DNA from: a virus
Reading direction: 5' to 3' (one strand)
Length of the DNA: 51,037 bases
IMG/VR virus record: IMGVR_UViG_3300042392_002243
Span: 1-51,037 of that record
How positions within the stretch are numbered: the first letter of the stretch is position 1; every line of letters starts with the position of its first letter. The notes beneath the pieces were generated by a model that saw nothing but the letters and a program-made list of their open reading frames with translations, was not told the DNA's origin and ran no database searches. Made by a program: the position numbers and the translations under genes. Shown in pieces: positions 50,875-51,037 of this stretch.

Positions 50875-50903
50875 ATTATAAATACTTTAGTAAGTGAAAT
50901 CAA
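50875..50903 (-). promoter_or_regulatory. Early sigma70-type promoter of uvsY
   Basis: TTGATT (50898-50903), 17-nt spacer, TATAAT (50875-50880), 6 nt to the GTG at 50868. The -10 overlaps the plus-strand late element at 50877-50884. Confidence 0.72.
50877..50884 (+). promoter_or_regulatory. Late promoter TATAAATA
   Basis: Perfect plus-strand late element, overlapping the minus-strand -10 of uvsY. It ends 9 nt before the GTG at 50894. Confidence 0.7.
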
Positions 50904-51037
50904 CTGTAACATTTAAACAATTTTTCTACGAGAATATGACGTCATCGGGAGCTCTAGGTGGATCGAGCGGGGGATTCTCACCAGATAGTATATCTGGTTC
51001 AGATTTTTATGCTCCCGGCGATGCAAGAATAGCGAAA
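50894..51037 (+). CDS. Late structural protein, N-terminal part (runs off window)
   Basis: 48 codons, open at the window end. I choose the GTG at 50894 because the late element ends 9 nt before it and the frame continues into the ATG at 50936 (alternative start). The N-terminus (MKSTVTFKQFFYEN) resembles the T4 capsid-targeting peptide MKTYQEFIAE; a Gly/Ser-rich stretch and S-D-F-Y-A-P-G-D-A-R-I follow. Which head or tail protein this is cannot be decided from this part. Confidence 0.6.
   Translation, partial: MKSTVTFKQFFYENMTSSGALGGSSGGFSPDSISGSDFYAPGDARIAK

Noticed and set aside
1-51037. CRISPR arrays, tRNA genes, insertion sequences, integrase or attachment sites
   Set aside because: No spaced direct repeats, cloverleaf-like segments, transposase or integrase motifs were seen. 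The gaps are too short to hold most of these.

Overview
The window is part of the genome of a T4-like contractile-tailed phage (myovirus). It is strongly AT-rich and carries no rRNA or tRNA genes that I can see. The T4 core set is recognisable: baseplate wedge proteins gp25 and gp6, replication and recombination proteins (primase gp61, helicase gp41, clamp gp45, SSB gp32, DNA polymerase gp43, UvsX, UvsY, UvsW, gp46/gp47, RNase H) and late sigma factor gp55. The AT-rich composition, the PKD/lectin/LamG-type tail proteins, a QueC homologue and cyanophage-like small conserved proteins suggest a marine T4-like phage of the broad cyanophage/pelagiphage kind. The early promoters look like ordinary sigma70 sites (TTGAnn and TATAAT), which fits a proteobacterial host; the host itself is inference.

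Layout. 7-588 (-) is a conserved unknown. 620-9224 (+) is a baseplate operon: two small basic proteins, gp25, gp6, then large structural proteins, two with PKD-like domains. 9234-11611 (-) is an inverted fibre unit ending in a peptidase S74 chaperone domain. 11675-27040 (+) is a long tail-fibre/adhesin cluster with NHL-like, LamG-like, Mtd-N-like, collar and L-type-lectin-like proteins and a large fibre with 23-24 residue tandem repeats. 27044-28039 (-) holds three small unknowns and 28073-28498 (+) a small probable head protein. 28495-37623 (-) is replication: primase, RNase H, clamp, SSB, helicase, glycosyltransferase, class II glutamine amidotransferase and an HhH protein. 37642-39126 (+) is a probable internal head protein. 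39121-50868 (-) holds QueC, UvsX, a FeoA-like protein, DNA polymerase, a glycosyltransferase, gp46, gp47, gp55, UvsW and UvsY. A structural gene begins at 50894 (+) and runs off the end.

Two promoter classes can be read directly. Late promoters (consensus NATAAATA, the T4 gp55 element) stand before most structural genes and before one minus-strand replication-side unit. Early promoters (TTGAnn, 14-17 nt, TATAAT) stand before uvsX, gp55, polymerase, gp41, uvsY and others. In both classes the -10 element usually ends only 5-8 nt before the start codon and Shine-Dalgarno sequences are generally absent. The predicted transcripts therefore begin at or next to the start codon: the phage appears to use leaderless mRNAs throughout. 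This spacing also corrects several gene starts. At 50875-50884 the early -10 of uvsY and the late -10 of a divergent structural gene physically overlap, which looks like a hard-wired early/late switch.

Other highlights are a separate class II glutaminase and QueC that together resemble a split Gat-QueC (7-deazaguanine amidation) enzyme, a QueC without its usual zinc cysteines, N-terminal capsid-targeting-like peptides ending in L-x-E on several late proteins, a stand-alone degenerate DHHA1 domain under a late promoter, and a FeoA-like protein behind a terminator.
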